Of a stretch of 64,000 bases of DNA, positions 1 through 11,696 are shown piece by piece. The number at the start of each line of letters is the position of its first letter. Within the stretch, counting starts at the first letter, position 1. Made by a program: the position numbers and the translations under genes. Origin of the DNA: Ceratorhiza oryzae-sativae. Lineage: Eukaryota > Basidiomycota > Agaricomycetes > Cantharellales > Ceratobasidiaceae. Under the pieces are notes generated by a model. That model did no database searches, was not told the origin of the DNA, and saw only the letters and a list, made by a program, of their open reading frames with translations. The stretch covers positions 83,445 through 147,444 of the forward strand of contig JARWMV010000039.1 in NCBI GenBank assembly GCA_030998015.1, written 5' to 3'.

Positions 1-101
1 GCCTGGTCCTGCGATGGTTTTGGCAGCTGGGGCTGTGGTACTCTCTCTCCGGTGCCATCTTCCACGCCATTCGACAGGTTGCCCACGAATTGATCCAGTA
101 A
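1..101 (+). CDS. C-terminal exon of an unidentified gene (partial)
   Basis: From base 3 a frame is open for 32 codons to a TAA at 99-101. The peptide is rich in Trp and other hydrophobic residues and ends in a mixed polar tail (ending AHELIQ). It could be the last exon of a membrane-associated protein whose body lies to the left. No family can be named from so short a piece, and an open frame of this length could arise by chance. The call rests on composition only. Confidence 0.3.
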   Translation, partial: LVLRWFWQLGLWYSLSGAIFHAIRQVAHELIQ

Positions 102-1115
102 GACACGACTCATCATTGCAGGGTCACGCCGGTATGTAGACCCGCTCTCCTATTAGCCGGTACACTCATGTGACTTTGATTAGCCTGAAGATGAGACGCC
201 GACGAATGCATCCCGTGTAAAGATGTCCAACGCCAAGATCCAAGATGGGGTTCCTGACCAAACTCGGGCGTTGAGCCGAACGACATTTCAGGGCACGGTG
301 GGTATGGCCAAGGGAATCCAACGGGAGCGTCAGCAGGCAATGCCCGAGATATGGGAGGACCAATGATAGTAGCACAATATTGAGGTAAATTTTGCTCTTA
401 CTCTTGAAACGCACCAGGCTAAAATCAATGTGTTTGCCAAGTTTCATAATAGTTCGCAGTTAGATTCTCGTGGTTCTACGGCATATGCTTCCGTATATGC
501 TATGCAATGGATGTGTTTAACAATGCAAGTTCTGAAGAGACTGTTTTTGAGGAGGATAAAATGCGGCACTGAGCATACAAAAAAATGCTGAAAGTTAGCT
601 ACACGTGTGACTTGGCAGCCGGGGATGGTAAGGTAAAACACCACATGATGAAATAACCTCCGGGATGCGTGCTTCACTCGTACAAAGTGCCAGCGAAGAG
701 CTTCGCTCGTGTTTGCCCTGACTGAGTGAAACAGGTAATGCTAAATACCCTATTGGGGCGCTCGGTGTCGTACGATTTGGCTTCGACTGGCAGGTAGCAA
801 GTTGAATAAACACGAGGAGAGGGATTTTTCGTTTTCATTTCGGGCCGGCGTTGGGGAAGCATAGGGGCATGTTTGTGCACCGGCCTGATGCGCCCTAGCC
901 TCGACAGCGCCTGCGCCAACGTGTCCTCGAGGCTATTTTCTCACTGAAACAGAGGAGCACATGACCGAAATCCCCAACGAAAATGTCGAGACGGTCACAT
1001 GGACCAATCGAGACAAAGCACGTGGGCCATCAAATCCAAATCGCGGCTCCACGACGTCATGTGACGTGCGACTATATCATCCCGCGCCAGCTGGTGTGTG
1101 CCTCCTTGTTGTGCG
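102..1115. other. intergenic, no gene seen
   Basis: Only short, low-complexity open frames occur here, with no recognisable domain. A TATA-like CTATATCAT at about 1072-1080 lies some 40 bases before the lipase start and may belong to its promoter. No RNA gene was recognised. Confidence 0.5.
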
Positions 1116-2760
1116 ATGAGTAGCTCGACGTGCGCGCCCTCTCCAATCCTCTCCATCTACCGACGCGTCATCTCTGTCGTCAGCGCCGGCGCTGCAGGCG
1201 GCCACGGGAGTGCGGGATTCGGCCAGCGGCGGCGGCTGCTGTGGCCGCGGTGGCGATGGCAGGGCGTCGCGCAGCAGACGGTGCGGTGGCCGCGCTGGCT
1301 GTCGGTCGCGGCTCTCCGGACGTCGGACTCGAACGTTGCTCGCCCCAACGAACGTGTGCGCCCCAAAGCTAAACGACGGCCAGACCTCAATTCGACGATC
1401 TACAAACTCATGAACTGCCCGGTGCTCTTCGATCCTGTTCGAGCGCCGAGAAACAAGATTGTCCTTTGCCACGGTGAGTCGCGCGGTTACTCTGGTTGTG
1501 TTGGACACGGGCTGATCAGCGTTGGCAGGCTTGTACGGATTCGATGTCCGTGGGCCGAGCGCATTTCCTCGACTCCAGCTGCACTATTGGTCCAATGTGC
1601 TTGATGTCCTACGCGGAAAAGTCGGAGCAGACGTCGTCGTCACCGGTGTCCCAGGGTGTGTCTCCATCTCTCGCCCGTTCGTGTTCTGATTCGCTGACCC
1701 CACCTTTCCCCGCACCAGAACCGGCTCCATCCAAGAACGAGCGACGCTGATGCACAATGCTCTTTCCGAACGCGTCCGAGGGCAACAGGTCAACTTTGTC
1801 GCCCACTCGATGGGTGGTTTGGACTGTCGTCACTTGATCTCGCGCATCCAGCCGACAGAGTACACGCCTGTGTCCCTCACGACAGTGTCGACGCCGCACC
1901 GAGGGAGTAGCTTTATGGACTGGTGTGCTGCCAACATTGGAATTGGCGAGCTCGGTCAAGCAGTCGAGGAAGCTGCCAAATATGTCCCGCCGTACACGCT
2001 CAACGCCCCGCTCCTCTCCAAGTCGCGATCCAAGGACCGATCAGAGGCGGCCCAGTCTCTCGTTGCCCAACTCGCTACGCTCCCCCAGTCTCTCACGACC
2101 ATGCTCCTCGCTCTCCTCGACTCCCCCGCCTATGCCAACCTCACGACCCACTTTTGCACGACATTCTTCAATCCCCAAACACCCAACATGCATGGTGTCA
2201 AATACTATTCCGTTGCTGCACGAGCCCCCGCCGACATGTCCATCTTCCATCCTCTCTGGCTTCCCAAGACCATCCTGGACGCGGCCGAAGCGAAACACGC
2301 CGGCCGAACGCCCGAGTGGGGGAGCGAAGAATCCCGAGACCGACCGAGGTGGTACGGCCACGACGGCCTAGTGAGCGTCGCCTCTGCCCGATGGGGCGAA
2401 TTTCTCGGCGTGATCGAAGGTGTGGACCATTGGGAGCTACGAGGCGCCGGACCGGGGCGAGCCCAAGGCGGTGGATGGACAGAGTGGGCCAAGTCATTTG
2501 GGCTCTGGCGGGACGAGCGCGCGCGCGAGACGGTGGTTCAGTCGGCGGATTCGAATCAACAGCGCGCGGCTGTGACGGCTGCGCTGGACTGGGTCGTCAA
2601 TGCGGTGAGCTCGTCGCATGCGGCGAACCCCGGTGGGGACCAGGATCCCGCCGCGGCAGCCGAGAGTGCGAGCGCGCGCAAGGTTCGGGGTGAGCCGGTG
2701 TGGGACATGGAGCGGTTTTATGTGGCGCTTTGTCGTAAGCTTTATGATGACGGCCTGTGA
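1116..2760 (+). CDS. alpha/beta-hydrolase lipase (triacylglycerol lipase type)
   Basis: Three exons, 1116-1473, 1529-1655 and 1719-2760, join in frame (introns 55 and 63 nt, GT-AG) to give 508 residues. The fold is an esterase/lipase that hydrolyses acyl esters. The nucleophile elbow AHSMGG puts Ser at about residue 192. An Asp in GHDGLVS (about 377) and a His in VDHWE (about 399) complete a plausible triad. The oxyanion region LCHGLYG spans the first splice junction, which supports that junction. ATG 1116 was chosen because upstream in-frame codons are non-ATG. The N-terminal 100 residues are Arg- and Trp-rich without a clear secretion signal and could be a targeting sequence or a mis-modelled first exon. 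A soluble intracellular or organellar lipase is the likeliest reading; the substrate is unknown. Confidence 0.87.
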
Positions 2761-4500
2761 TTTCGGGTTTCGGCTGGGGTGTATGATTATTCGGCGATGG
2801 TTGCATTTGGATGAGACTGTATGATAGCTATACTGGAATAATGTCTTTACTTTACGATAATCTACGCATGTTTTACCAGATCGTTAGACTTGTATTTGGT
2901 CCCGCTGGGGTTTGATTTAGCGGATCAAGGCAATCTGTTATGAGGTGTGACGTCAGACTGGCTTTGTGATGATCCAGCGAGCATAGGTGACTAATCTCTG
3001 GCCACCACAAGGCATCTTGCACTCACATACACAGCCTATTTTTGCCACTCTCGTGTCACCAGTTGACCAGGCTCCCCAGTCTCAACTCTCGGCGTCGACA
3101 ACGAGTGCGCTGCGTAACATGTGATTCGTTCGCACGCTCAGTGCCACAATGACCATGGCACTCTTGACAAGGACGTCAGGAAAAAAACCTGGGAGTAGAC
3201 CAGCCCTAGTGATCCAAACCCGGTAGGTTACACGCTGTAACCGCCGGGGAGGAGGGGGGGTATAATAGATCCTAACGTACGTCGATTTACCTGGTTTGTC
3301 ATGGGTAAACTGGTCAAATAACATAGTATTGTCCGGGGGAGGGGGAAAGGTAAACTGGGCAAACTGGCAAATTGCGAGTCATTTGCCGTGATCTGCTCCG
3401 AGGCCTTTTCCTCAGACCGATACGAAATCATGCGAATGAGATCAAGCGGCAGCAGAAAAAATAGCAACTCGCATTTATATGATCATCTTTAGGTATCGTA
3501 GCGACGAGGCGGGGATTTATGATAGACCTAATTCAATGAAAAAGGACCAGGCAGGCAGGGAGGGAACGATAGAAGGCAGAAACCACAGGCTGCAAGTCAA
3601 GAAACCGACAAGGGATACCGGTCTATTCAAGGTTACTCTGACTTAGCTATGGTATCATGGAACGCAAGACGGTAATCTAGACTAGACAATGGAATTTGCC
3701 AAGAAACGAGAGCGCCGAACGCATGCTAGGAGCGCCGTTACCCCGACATTCTAGAAAAGAAACGAGGTTATATTGTTTTGCACTCAGGAACCTCAGCATA
3801 TACCCATATTCCGAACATGAAGCCAACCATTCCAGGCTCGGCCGTGGGGCAAATTCGCGGTCAAAGCTTTAGAAACCAATTCCACCGCTCATCTCAATCA
3901 TTAATAGCCAAATACACGGCTTTGCCTATTCGGGTAACCTTATCGCTTGGGGTTGGGGGGGGGGAGGTTCTTGGAGTCGCTTCATTCTCAATAATTGAAT
4001 TAGCTCCAAGCTGTGATAGGCTTCCATGGAACTACCGCCTCCTAGCCGAGTCACATAGTTTCGATCGTGTCCAAAATAGAAAACTACGGTAACTACGATC
4101 ATTTCTTCACACCCTTCACACTGGGTCTACACGTTGCGTGCACATCACCTTCACGAGGATCATCACCGCCTCATGCCAGAATATGTTCGGCGATGAATCA
4201 TGTGTGCGGCGTAGTTCATTTCATACACCAGTGGCGACACGTATCGGGGCAACCGCTCCTTTGTGGCCCCGCCCAGCGGGCGAATCCGGTTTTGTATCTG
4301 TATCTCGATTGGCATGAACCAGAATGTGCCTTTTGAACAGTACCCATATATCGGATAGGCTCGCTGGCCAGCTAGTGGGCCTCATGACAATAAATATTCC
4401 CATGAGGGCCGGATGCCCCACGAAGCGGGATCCAAATCTGTTCGATGGGAGTTTAAGAATGAGCCCGCCGGGAGCTATGATGCACTGAAGAAGTGTATGT
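2761..4500. other. intergenic, no gene seen
   Basis: AT-rich spacer with scattered short frames and a G-rich run near 3955-3964. A palindromic TGACGTCA lies at 2948-2955. No frame resembles a known protein. Confidence 0.5.
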
Positions 4501-5931
4501 ACACTGACTTACTAAACCCATGCAGCACGTGATGTGCTTTTTGCGAAATCATCGCTGGTCAGCGGTACGGTGGGTTTCAGCGTGCGGTGTGTTAAAAGAT
4601 GTAGTATTTCATGTGGCTACCTTTTTGCGAAATTTGAGATAATTTGGATCAGAGGCCGACGAGTGAGAGACGAATTGGTCACCATCTGTGCTGCAAGACT
4701 TTTGGAAATTGAGAATGTTATGAAGTCAAGCCCCGGACAACACACGAATACCAGCACGTACCTGGCCAATTTCGGTCAAACAAAGTGCGCATAAGTAAAT
4801 AGTAGGATATTTAGCATACCATCGCGCCGTTTGGTAGCCGCTTTATAGGAAGATATGCACGCATATAGGTGATTAGGAGATAGGTACATTTCCCCCTATT
4901 TCAGCTTTCCTACTCACAAAGGAGGTGGATACAGTGGTGATTTTGAGCTTATAGTACTACTTAGGTATACTAGAGCCTATTAGAGTGTAAACACCGAAGT
5001 ACTTCAAGTAGATATACACTAGATCCATATACCGCATAACACCCCCTGAGCTTGGAACACTAAAGTCATCAGCCATACTGATTATAATTGGCTTAATGTG
5101 AGTGTTATGTATGCTCTGTATGTCTATAAAGACTATAGACCACGCCTGAGACCCCTGGTTTCCCAGAGTGTAAGTTATAGACTATGCTTTGGCTTTTTGG
5201 CACTTCCTGATACTCAAATCCTTGGTAAGGTGTATGCACAGTCTGTAACTTACACTCTGGGAAACCAGGGGTCTCAGGCGTGGTCTATTGTCTTTATAGA
5301 CATACAGAGCATACATAACACTCACATCACATTAAGCCAATTATAATCAGTATGGCTGATGACTTTAGTGTTCCAAGCTCAGGGGGTGTTATGCAGTATA
5401 TGGATCTAGTGTATATCTACTTGAAGTACTTCGGTGTTTACACTCTAATAGGCTCTAGTATACCTAAGTAGTACTATAAGCTCAAAATCACCACTGTATC
5501 CACCTCCTTTGTGAGTAGGAAAGCTGAAATAGGGGGAAATGTACCTATCTCCTAATCACCTATATGCGTGCATATCTTCCTATAAAGCGGCTACCAAACG
5601 GCGCGATGGTATGCTAAATATCCTACTATTTACTTATGCGCACTTTGTTTGACCGAAATTGGCCAGGTACGTGCTGGTATTCGTGTGTTGTCCGGGGCTT
5701 GACTTCATAACATTCTCAATTTCCAAAAGTCTTGCAGCACAGATGGTGACCAATTCGTCTCTCACTCGTCGGCCTCTGATCCAAATTATCTCAAATTTCG
5801 TAAAAAGGTAGCCACATGTAAATAATACATCTTTTAATAATACACCGCACGCTGAAACCCACCGTACCGCTGACCAGCGATGATTTCGCAAAAAGCACAT
5901 CACGTGCTGCATGAGTTTAGTAAGCCAGTGT
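4501..5931. repeat. foldback element: ~700-bp near-identical inverted repeat with a ~40-nt loop
   Basis: The left arm (about 4502-5192) and the right arm (about 5234-5930) are reverse complements with only a few substitutions and small indels. The outer ends both read CACTG(A/G)CTTACTAAAC when read inward. The centre pairs CCCAGAGTGTAAGTTA with its complement on the two sides of a loop at about 5193-5233. Because the arms mirror each other, the same 86-codon frame appears once on each strand (4534-4794 plus; 5634-5893 minus). No transposase or other recognisable domain is present, and no convincing target duplication was found. It is best described as a MITE or foldback-type repeat, or an inverted duplication. 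Confidence 0.85.
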
Positions 5932-6520
5932 ATGCGCCGTACAGATCGGTCGGGTGAACAACATGTGCGGGCTTGGAGTCGGACCCGAATATCTATGAAG
6001 TCTGTGACGACCACAGTATGTCCTATTTGAGCTGTGGCGAAAGCTAGTTGATAAATCAAATAAGTCTTGGGGCCGGACTTTTATCTGAGGACACGTTTTT
6101 GGATGCGGCGATTGTGGTGGCATGGAATATTCCGAGGGACACACGTTTTGACATAATTTGAATGCTGAGTATTCAAGACGAGCCTTCGAGTAGGACACAC
6201 CGCATTAGCTAATCGCCCTTGAAATCTGTCATTCGGCTCCAAAGCTGTGAGCAACTCTTACTGTCCAACCAGCGATCAGATATGTGCGCAGGCTACACTT
6301 CCGTATGTTGCCATCCATATTTCACAGGCGATGTGGCAAAGCCGAGATGTCAACACGTGGACTAAGGGCAGTGGTACAGGCTGTCTTGGAACGGGTAGAT
6401 CAAGGTTTAGGGCAGGGGGTACCCAAGTACACAGGCCGGGCCCAAACCCGCTTGAAACAAGTTTATAGAGTGCGACCTGTGAGTACCTAACGGCAGCTCG
6501 GCTTGGGCATCTCCTCCACC
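5932..6520. other. intergenic, promoter side of the next gene
   Basis: No recognisable coding sequence. Short frames at 6247-6490 overlap each other in different frames and look random. The stretch presumably holds the promoter and leader of the gene starting at 6521. Confidence 0.45.
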
Positions 6521-8732
6521 ATGGCTAATCGACCTGTGGCCTATGGCATATCCTTCCCGGTCAACGGAATGATAGCTACCAGCCGGGGCGGTTCCACCAA
6601 TAAAGATCTATACCGCATCGACTTTTCTGGAAAGGCTGACAACGGCAGATTCTTAAAGTGGTGCGAAGAATGGGGCGACGTCTACTCGTTCAAAGAAGTT
6701 GAATATCTTCAGAAGTCGAGCTGGCCGGCATATCACGAATTCATTCGGCTGTCATGTATCCGCAAGAAATCCGAACCAATTTCATGCTCCGATTCGGATA
6801 ATCTCGTTTTATATCTAGAGCGTACAGCAGATCCAAAGCATGTAGGCAACGCTATTACTGGAGCGGAGGCGGCTGACTGGCTCGTCGAATGCACCCAAGG
6901 ATCGCCGACCGACACTGAACGCCTTCAGACAAGCTTTCGCCTCTTGAAGATTACCTTTTCAGACGAACGAACGCTTTCAGAGGTTCTTGATACATGCTAT
7001 CGCATTGCTACTCATCGCAAGTCACGAGATTATATCTTGTTTCGATTCAACTGCTACTTCTTCTGCTGGAACATTATCTTGGGACTCAGCCGTCCACTAG
7101 CACAATATGAATCAACCCTGTACAGGGAAAAGCAAGCAATCGTCGACCAGCTCACCGAACACCTCAAGTCTTTTGGCAGATGCTCTGACCAGCGTTTCAA
7201 CCTGGCTTTAGTCCTATCTGGCCATTGGGCCTACACCGAACACGGAAGCGAAGTGGTGGACTCGCCCTTTATGAACATGTTATTAATGGGGCTTTCAAGC
7301 GAATCATTCCATACGGCCCTTCGTGAAAACTTTACGTCCACGCTTTGGAACCAGGAGCAAGAGACGGCAATCACTCGAGCGGTCAAGCAGCTTATTAAAA
7401 GCTTTGCCAGTTCATCCGTACCCTTGCTCCTCGCCGGCACCGGGAAATCGTTCAACGCGTTGTTCTTTAGCGGTGAATATATCGACTTGAATATACCACC
7501 CACATGGACCCCGACAGTTGATCGGGAACGTGATGCACTGTTTAAGATATATTTGAACGGCGCCATTTGGGATCTTTTTGGCAGGGCAATGGCACAAACG
7601 GACCGGACCCAGCGACAGAAAAACGAGTCGAATCAAGTCGGTCCGCGACTCACCCCTGCCAAGAGTGTGCAATATTCCCAGTCCGTTCTAATACAACGCC
7701 TTGCACCTCTTGGGCTGGCGACCTTATCGAAAAACGCAAGCGTGGCGTATTCTCTCGATAGGGTCCCGGAAGCTAGCCCAATAGCTCGTGCGGCAAGGAA
7801 AGCAACGAAGTATGCGGAACAGTACGACCTACTCACTCAGGTCGCTGGCCGTTTTGTCTCTCTAACAAGAGCCCAGTTGGAGAATAGAACTTCAGAGGAT
7901 GGAGGGTTTGATATGGGGGGGTTGATTGGAATAAATGCTCGCAAGCTCATCGTTAATCTGGTGCTTGATGCCGATCTCGAAACCCTCTCCCCTGTTGCAG
8001 AACCGTTGATCGAATCAGTCAAACGAATGGCTCGCAATCACGAGGACTGGGACTATGCAACCCTTCGGAAAGCGACCATCAAACTCATTGCGGACGTTAG
8101 GACGCGAGGCTGCGAGTTGAGCTTCTACCCAGAGCCGATTATGGTCTGGGAGCTGATACTATGGTATTCTCTCTCCGATGGAATAATCAAATCTATCCGG
8201 CGCGTCACCGAGAGATTGCGCAGCCAAGAGATAACACATAATTTCGAGTTGGCAAAGGTATGCAGTATTTGAATCAAAATATCCGTCGACTCTGTTTCTG
8301 ATTTCATGCGTTGTTAAGTCTGTATCGCTCGTCGAAGGAGAATCCTCCCTCGATAAGACGATGCACAAGTGTGAGCGCGCAGAGGTAAGTCCCGAGCGAT
8401 CGGCTGCAAATACACAGAAGATTCTAACGATATTTTCACTCAATTAGCCTGATGTTGTGAACCCGACTACCGCGTCCACGGAGAAATTGTCTAACAGCCA
8501 GATTCAGGATTGGATCCTTATCCGAGTTCGTACTTTGTGTCGAATGCTATACCGGGGCAAAGTTGGCCTCGGGGACCCCAGTCAGCTAGAAATCCAGGAA
8601 ACGATGTCTGAAATATGGCAAGACCAAGGAACATGGTACAGTGCTCTGAAGCAGTTTCAACAGGCACGACGTGAGCAAAAGAGTCGGGAGCAAGAAAGCT
8701 TGAGCTCGGGCCTAGATTTAAGTCCGGATTGA
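6521..8732 (+). CDS. unrecognised Agaricomycete protein, 695 aa
   Basis: Exons 6521-8257, 8319-8384 and 8448-8732 join in phase 0 (introns 61 and 63 nt). The ATG at 6521 is the first in frame; the frame extends a little upstream only through non-ATG codons. The protein is mostly alpha-helical in composition. It has an N-terminal stretch with YRIDFSGKADNGRF, WPAYHEFIRL and LVLYLERT around residues 30-115, then helical repeats and a polar Gln/Glu-rich tail. No catalytic motif, membrane segment or signal peptide is visible. I do not recognise the family with certainty and infer no function. It stands alone between the foldback repeat and a long spacer. Confidence 0.75.
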
Positions 8733-10176
8733 ATAATGTCGGGTTGTATGAGTTATATGTTGGCCATCTGAGAGCTTTTATACCAGCGAACCTACTCGAA
8801 CATGAATGCGACGAGTTTTTATGACTTGAATTGATTGAAAATAGCAAAACGCACATGTAAACAAAAATGTCATGGACGCAAATACGTGCGTGTTGAACAA
8901 GCAGACAGGGCATGCGCGCTCCTTCAACCTACCATATACTGTTTTTTCGGAACAGGTGAGTGGGTTCATCTCAGGGTTATCTGTGCACTTCTTCTCTGCC
9001 AAAACTTGGACAGATGGTGTGGAGCTCGCCGTGATCCGTTTTTCCCTGTGGAGCTTCAGTACTGATAACAATGTTTTGCGTCATGTTTAGGCGTATTTTT
9101 GTACAGCTGGCGCTTATTTTGCATCACTCCTGAAAAATAGGATACTTCTGTCGCGCGGAGATATATGTGGACCTGCCTGTCTCCTCCTCGCCCTCTATCT
9201 ACTTATACTTATCTAAATCTTGCCCTGCTATTTTCCTTTCCTTCAAGCGGCTTGAACTTGTGTTCATGTAGCTCGTTAAACATTTATTTTTTTGTCGCTG
9301 TTTCACAACAGGATGGTGCGGCGCTTACGTTTTGATCAAATGTATACCTAAGACTTTAAGCTCGCACCATCCGATGTTTTCATATTGAGGATACATGAAG
9401 GGCACCAAAATGCTCGCACAGGCCAGGCGAATCAATTAAAAGTGCCAAATTGAGCTTAAACAGACGCTTAAGATAGGGGTCTGCATCCCAAACTAGGAAT
9501 TCCTGAAGATTCTCCTTGCTACCTGATTCTCCTTCCCAGTTCGATCATTTTTCGTATTACTGAAGATCTGAGACTCAATTCCTGACCTAGGACGAGGCCA
9601 ACGTCGTAGATATTGATCTGATCAACACGCAGGCGCCCCGCCATCTTATTGTGAAACAGCAATAAATAAACAAAGATAGGGCACTTGAGCTCAAACCCCA
9701 CAAAGTCATTTGACATGCAGCAAATTTCCCATTCATTGGAGGCCACTTTGTGAGTGTAGGAGCTAGTTACCGGTGGGGACTGGCATGACTCAGGTAGCAG
9801 ACGCTGCCCACATCGGCTGACAGTATCCTTGCTCAGGACATCAGACACCCTCACGAAAGTGCCTACTCAACGCAAAAAGATCGCCAGTATTGATTCTGCA
9901 ACGATGACCATAATTTGTGATAATATACGGGCGATTTACTGACTACTTTCATTCTTCGCGAAATCCATTTTGGTTCCGCCTCCATCTTGTGCCTCCAGCT
10001 ACTCACCCGAGCTGTCATCGGCAATGTTGGTCATGACGTCAGACTCGGCGGATTAGGTGAGCCGAGATGACTGATCTGCAACGACCGCGACGGACCTATA
10101 AGCGCAAGCTATTTATACTACTCTTCTCTCACGAGTTTGCCAAGCTCCCTCGTCCCAATCCCCCTCGACTTTGATC
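8733..10176. other. intergenic spacer with the promoter of the oxidoreductase gene
   Basis: No convincing gene. A 111-codon minus-strand frame at 9519-9854 has no recognisable domain and is treated as chance. The last 150 bases hold a CRE-like and an AP-1-like site and a TATA-like ATTTATAC near 10111. Confidence 0.45.
10034..10074 (+). promoter_or_regulatory. bZIP-type sites upstream of the quinone oxidoreductase
   Basis: A perfect TGACGTCA (10034-10041) is followed by an AP-1/Yap-like TGACTGA (about 10068). They lie about 140 and 105 bases before the start codon at 10177. ATF/CREB and Yap-type factors bind such sites in fungi and often control oxidative-stress genes, which would suit this enzyme. 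The role is inferred from motif and position only. Confidence 0.35.
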
Positions 10177-11696
10177 ATGCCAAATAAAACGATGCGTGCG
10201 ATTTTGGTCAAGAACAAGGGCGAGTCTGCGGATGATTTGTATATTGGCGAGCGGCCCACACCAAAGCCGGATCCGAAAGAGGTCTTGGTCAAGGCTAGTT
10301 GTTATCTGGCGGCGATGAGTAGCCTCGAACTGACAAGTTGGCGTGATCAGGTCATTGCCTTTGGGATTAATAGGATGGACATCATGTATGTGTGTTCATA
10401 TCATGATCGACGTTATTGAAGACATGGCCTATGATATATAGGCAGAGAAAGGGAGGATATCCGGTTCCTCCAGGTGCCAGCGATATACTGGGTGTTGAGT
10501 TTTCTGGGACGATCGAAGAAGTAGGAAGTGAGGTCCAAGGGTTGAGTGTAGGCGAGGAGGTTATTGGCTTAGCTTATGGCGTGAGTGTTTTTTTTCGGTA
10601 GTACGGCAGATTGATAACGTTTTGCTTGGGGCCAGGGAGCGTATGCAGGCACGTCTGTATTAATCCGAGAAAGAAGATTCACATTGATGTCGAGAACGAA
10701 ACAGAATACGTCACGCTATCCGCGGGAAACATCATGCCCAAGCCAAAACACCTGAGCTGGATCGAAGCAGCCGCGATTCCTGAGAACTTCATCACTGGTT
10801 CGTTGCTCTCAACCGGCGAGCGGATCATATCTCTAAACTCATTCTCTCAACACCCTAAGCGTTCCAGGCGCTTATCCACATTTGCGAACTTCACAAGGGA
10901 GAGAATGCGCTGATTCATGCGGGCGCCAGTGGTGTGGGTGTGGCTGCGAACCAGTTGGCTGCGCTCTATGGAGCGTGAGTTTTTTCTGATCTCTGCCCCG
11001 TCGTTCTCTCATGCTGGTTTGACACGTAGTAAGCGGATTATAACTACCGCCAGCTCGAAAGAAAAACTCAACTTTTTGACCAATATGCCGAACGGAGCAA
11101 CGCATGGTGTCAATTATCGGGAGCAAAATTTCGCTGATGAGGTTGCAAAAATTACTGGTCCGTACTGGTCATTTTATTAATGGAATTTGCTGATTTGAGA
11201 TATAAAGATGGCCAAGGGGTCGACGTGATAGTGGATTTCATTGGACCCGATTATTGGGAAAAGAACATCGAGGCTATCGCCAAGGATGGTCGAATGGTAC
11301 TGTTGGCTAGTATGAGCGGTACGCATATAATCTGCCCATTTAAACTCCTCCGCCACCAACACTGGCTTTCGTTCGACAGGTCAAGTAGTAAATAACGTAA
11401 ACCTCTTCAAGCTTTTGTACAAACGCATTCGGATCCAAGGATCGACGTTGCGCGCTCGGTCGCCCGAGTACCAAGCTGATTTGATAAGTCGGTTTTGGAA
11501 GGATGGGGAGGGCGCATTTGAAGATGGGCGTTTGAAGGTGTACATCCACAAGGTATGGCGTTCGGTTCAGTCAAATATCCCCAACAGCTAAATGTGTTCC
11601 GACAAAAAGACCTACAAGTGGGGAGATATTGCCGAAGCGCACAAGGAGATGGAGGCGAATAAAACTATGGGAAAAATTGTTGTTGAAATTGATTGA
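10177..11696 (+). CDS. zinc-less NADPH:quinone oxidoreductase (MDR family, QOR/PIG3 type)
   Basis: Ten exons: 10177-10293, 10351-10385, 10442-10580, 10636-10648, 10705-10797, 10860-10974, 11030-11157, 11208-11318, 11380-11552 and 11610-11696. They give 336 residues, typical of the family. Conserved blocks follow in order: AFGINRMDIMQRKGGYP, LGVEFSGTI, the Rossmann motif HAGASGVG at about 152-159, VDFIGPDYW, and a C-terminal GDIAEAHKEME. The enzyme should transfer hydride from NADPH to quinones or other electrophiles in the cytosol. Introns 1 and 4 (10294-10350, 10649-10704) begin with GC instead of GT; no nearby GT donor keeps both frame and consensus. The fourth exon is only 13 nt. Confidence 0.9.

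Noticed and set aside
9519..9854. 111-codon minus-strand frame in a spacer
   Set aside because: No domain, no splice context and no neighbouring exons; consistent with chance.
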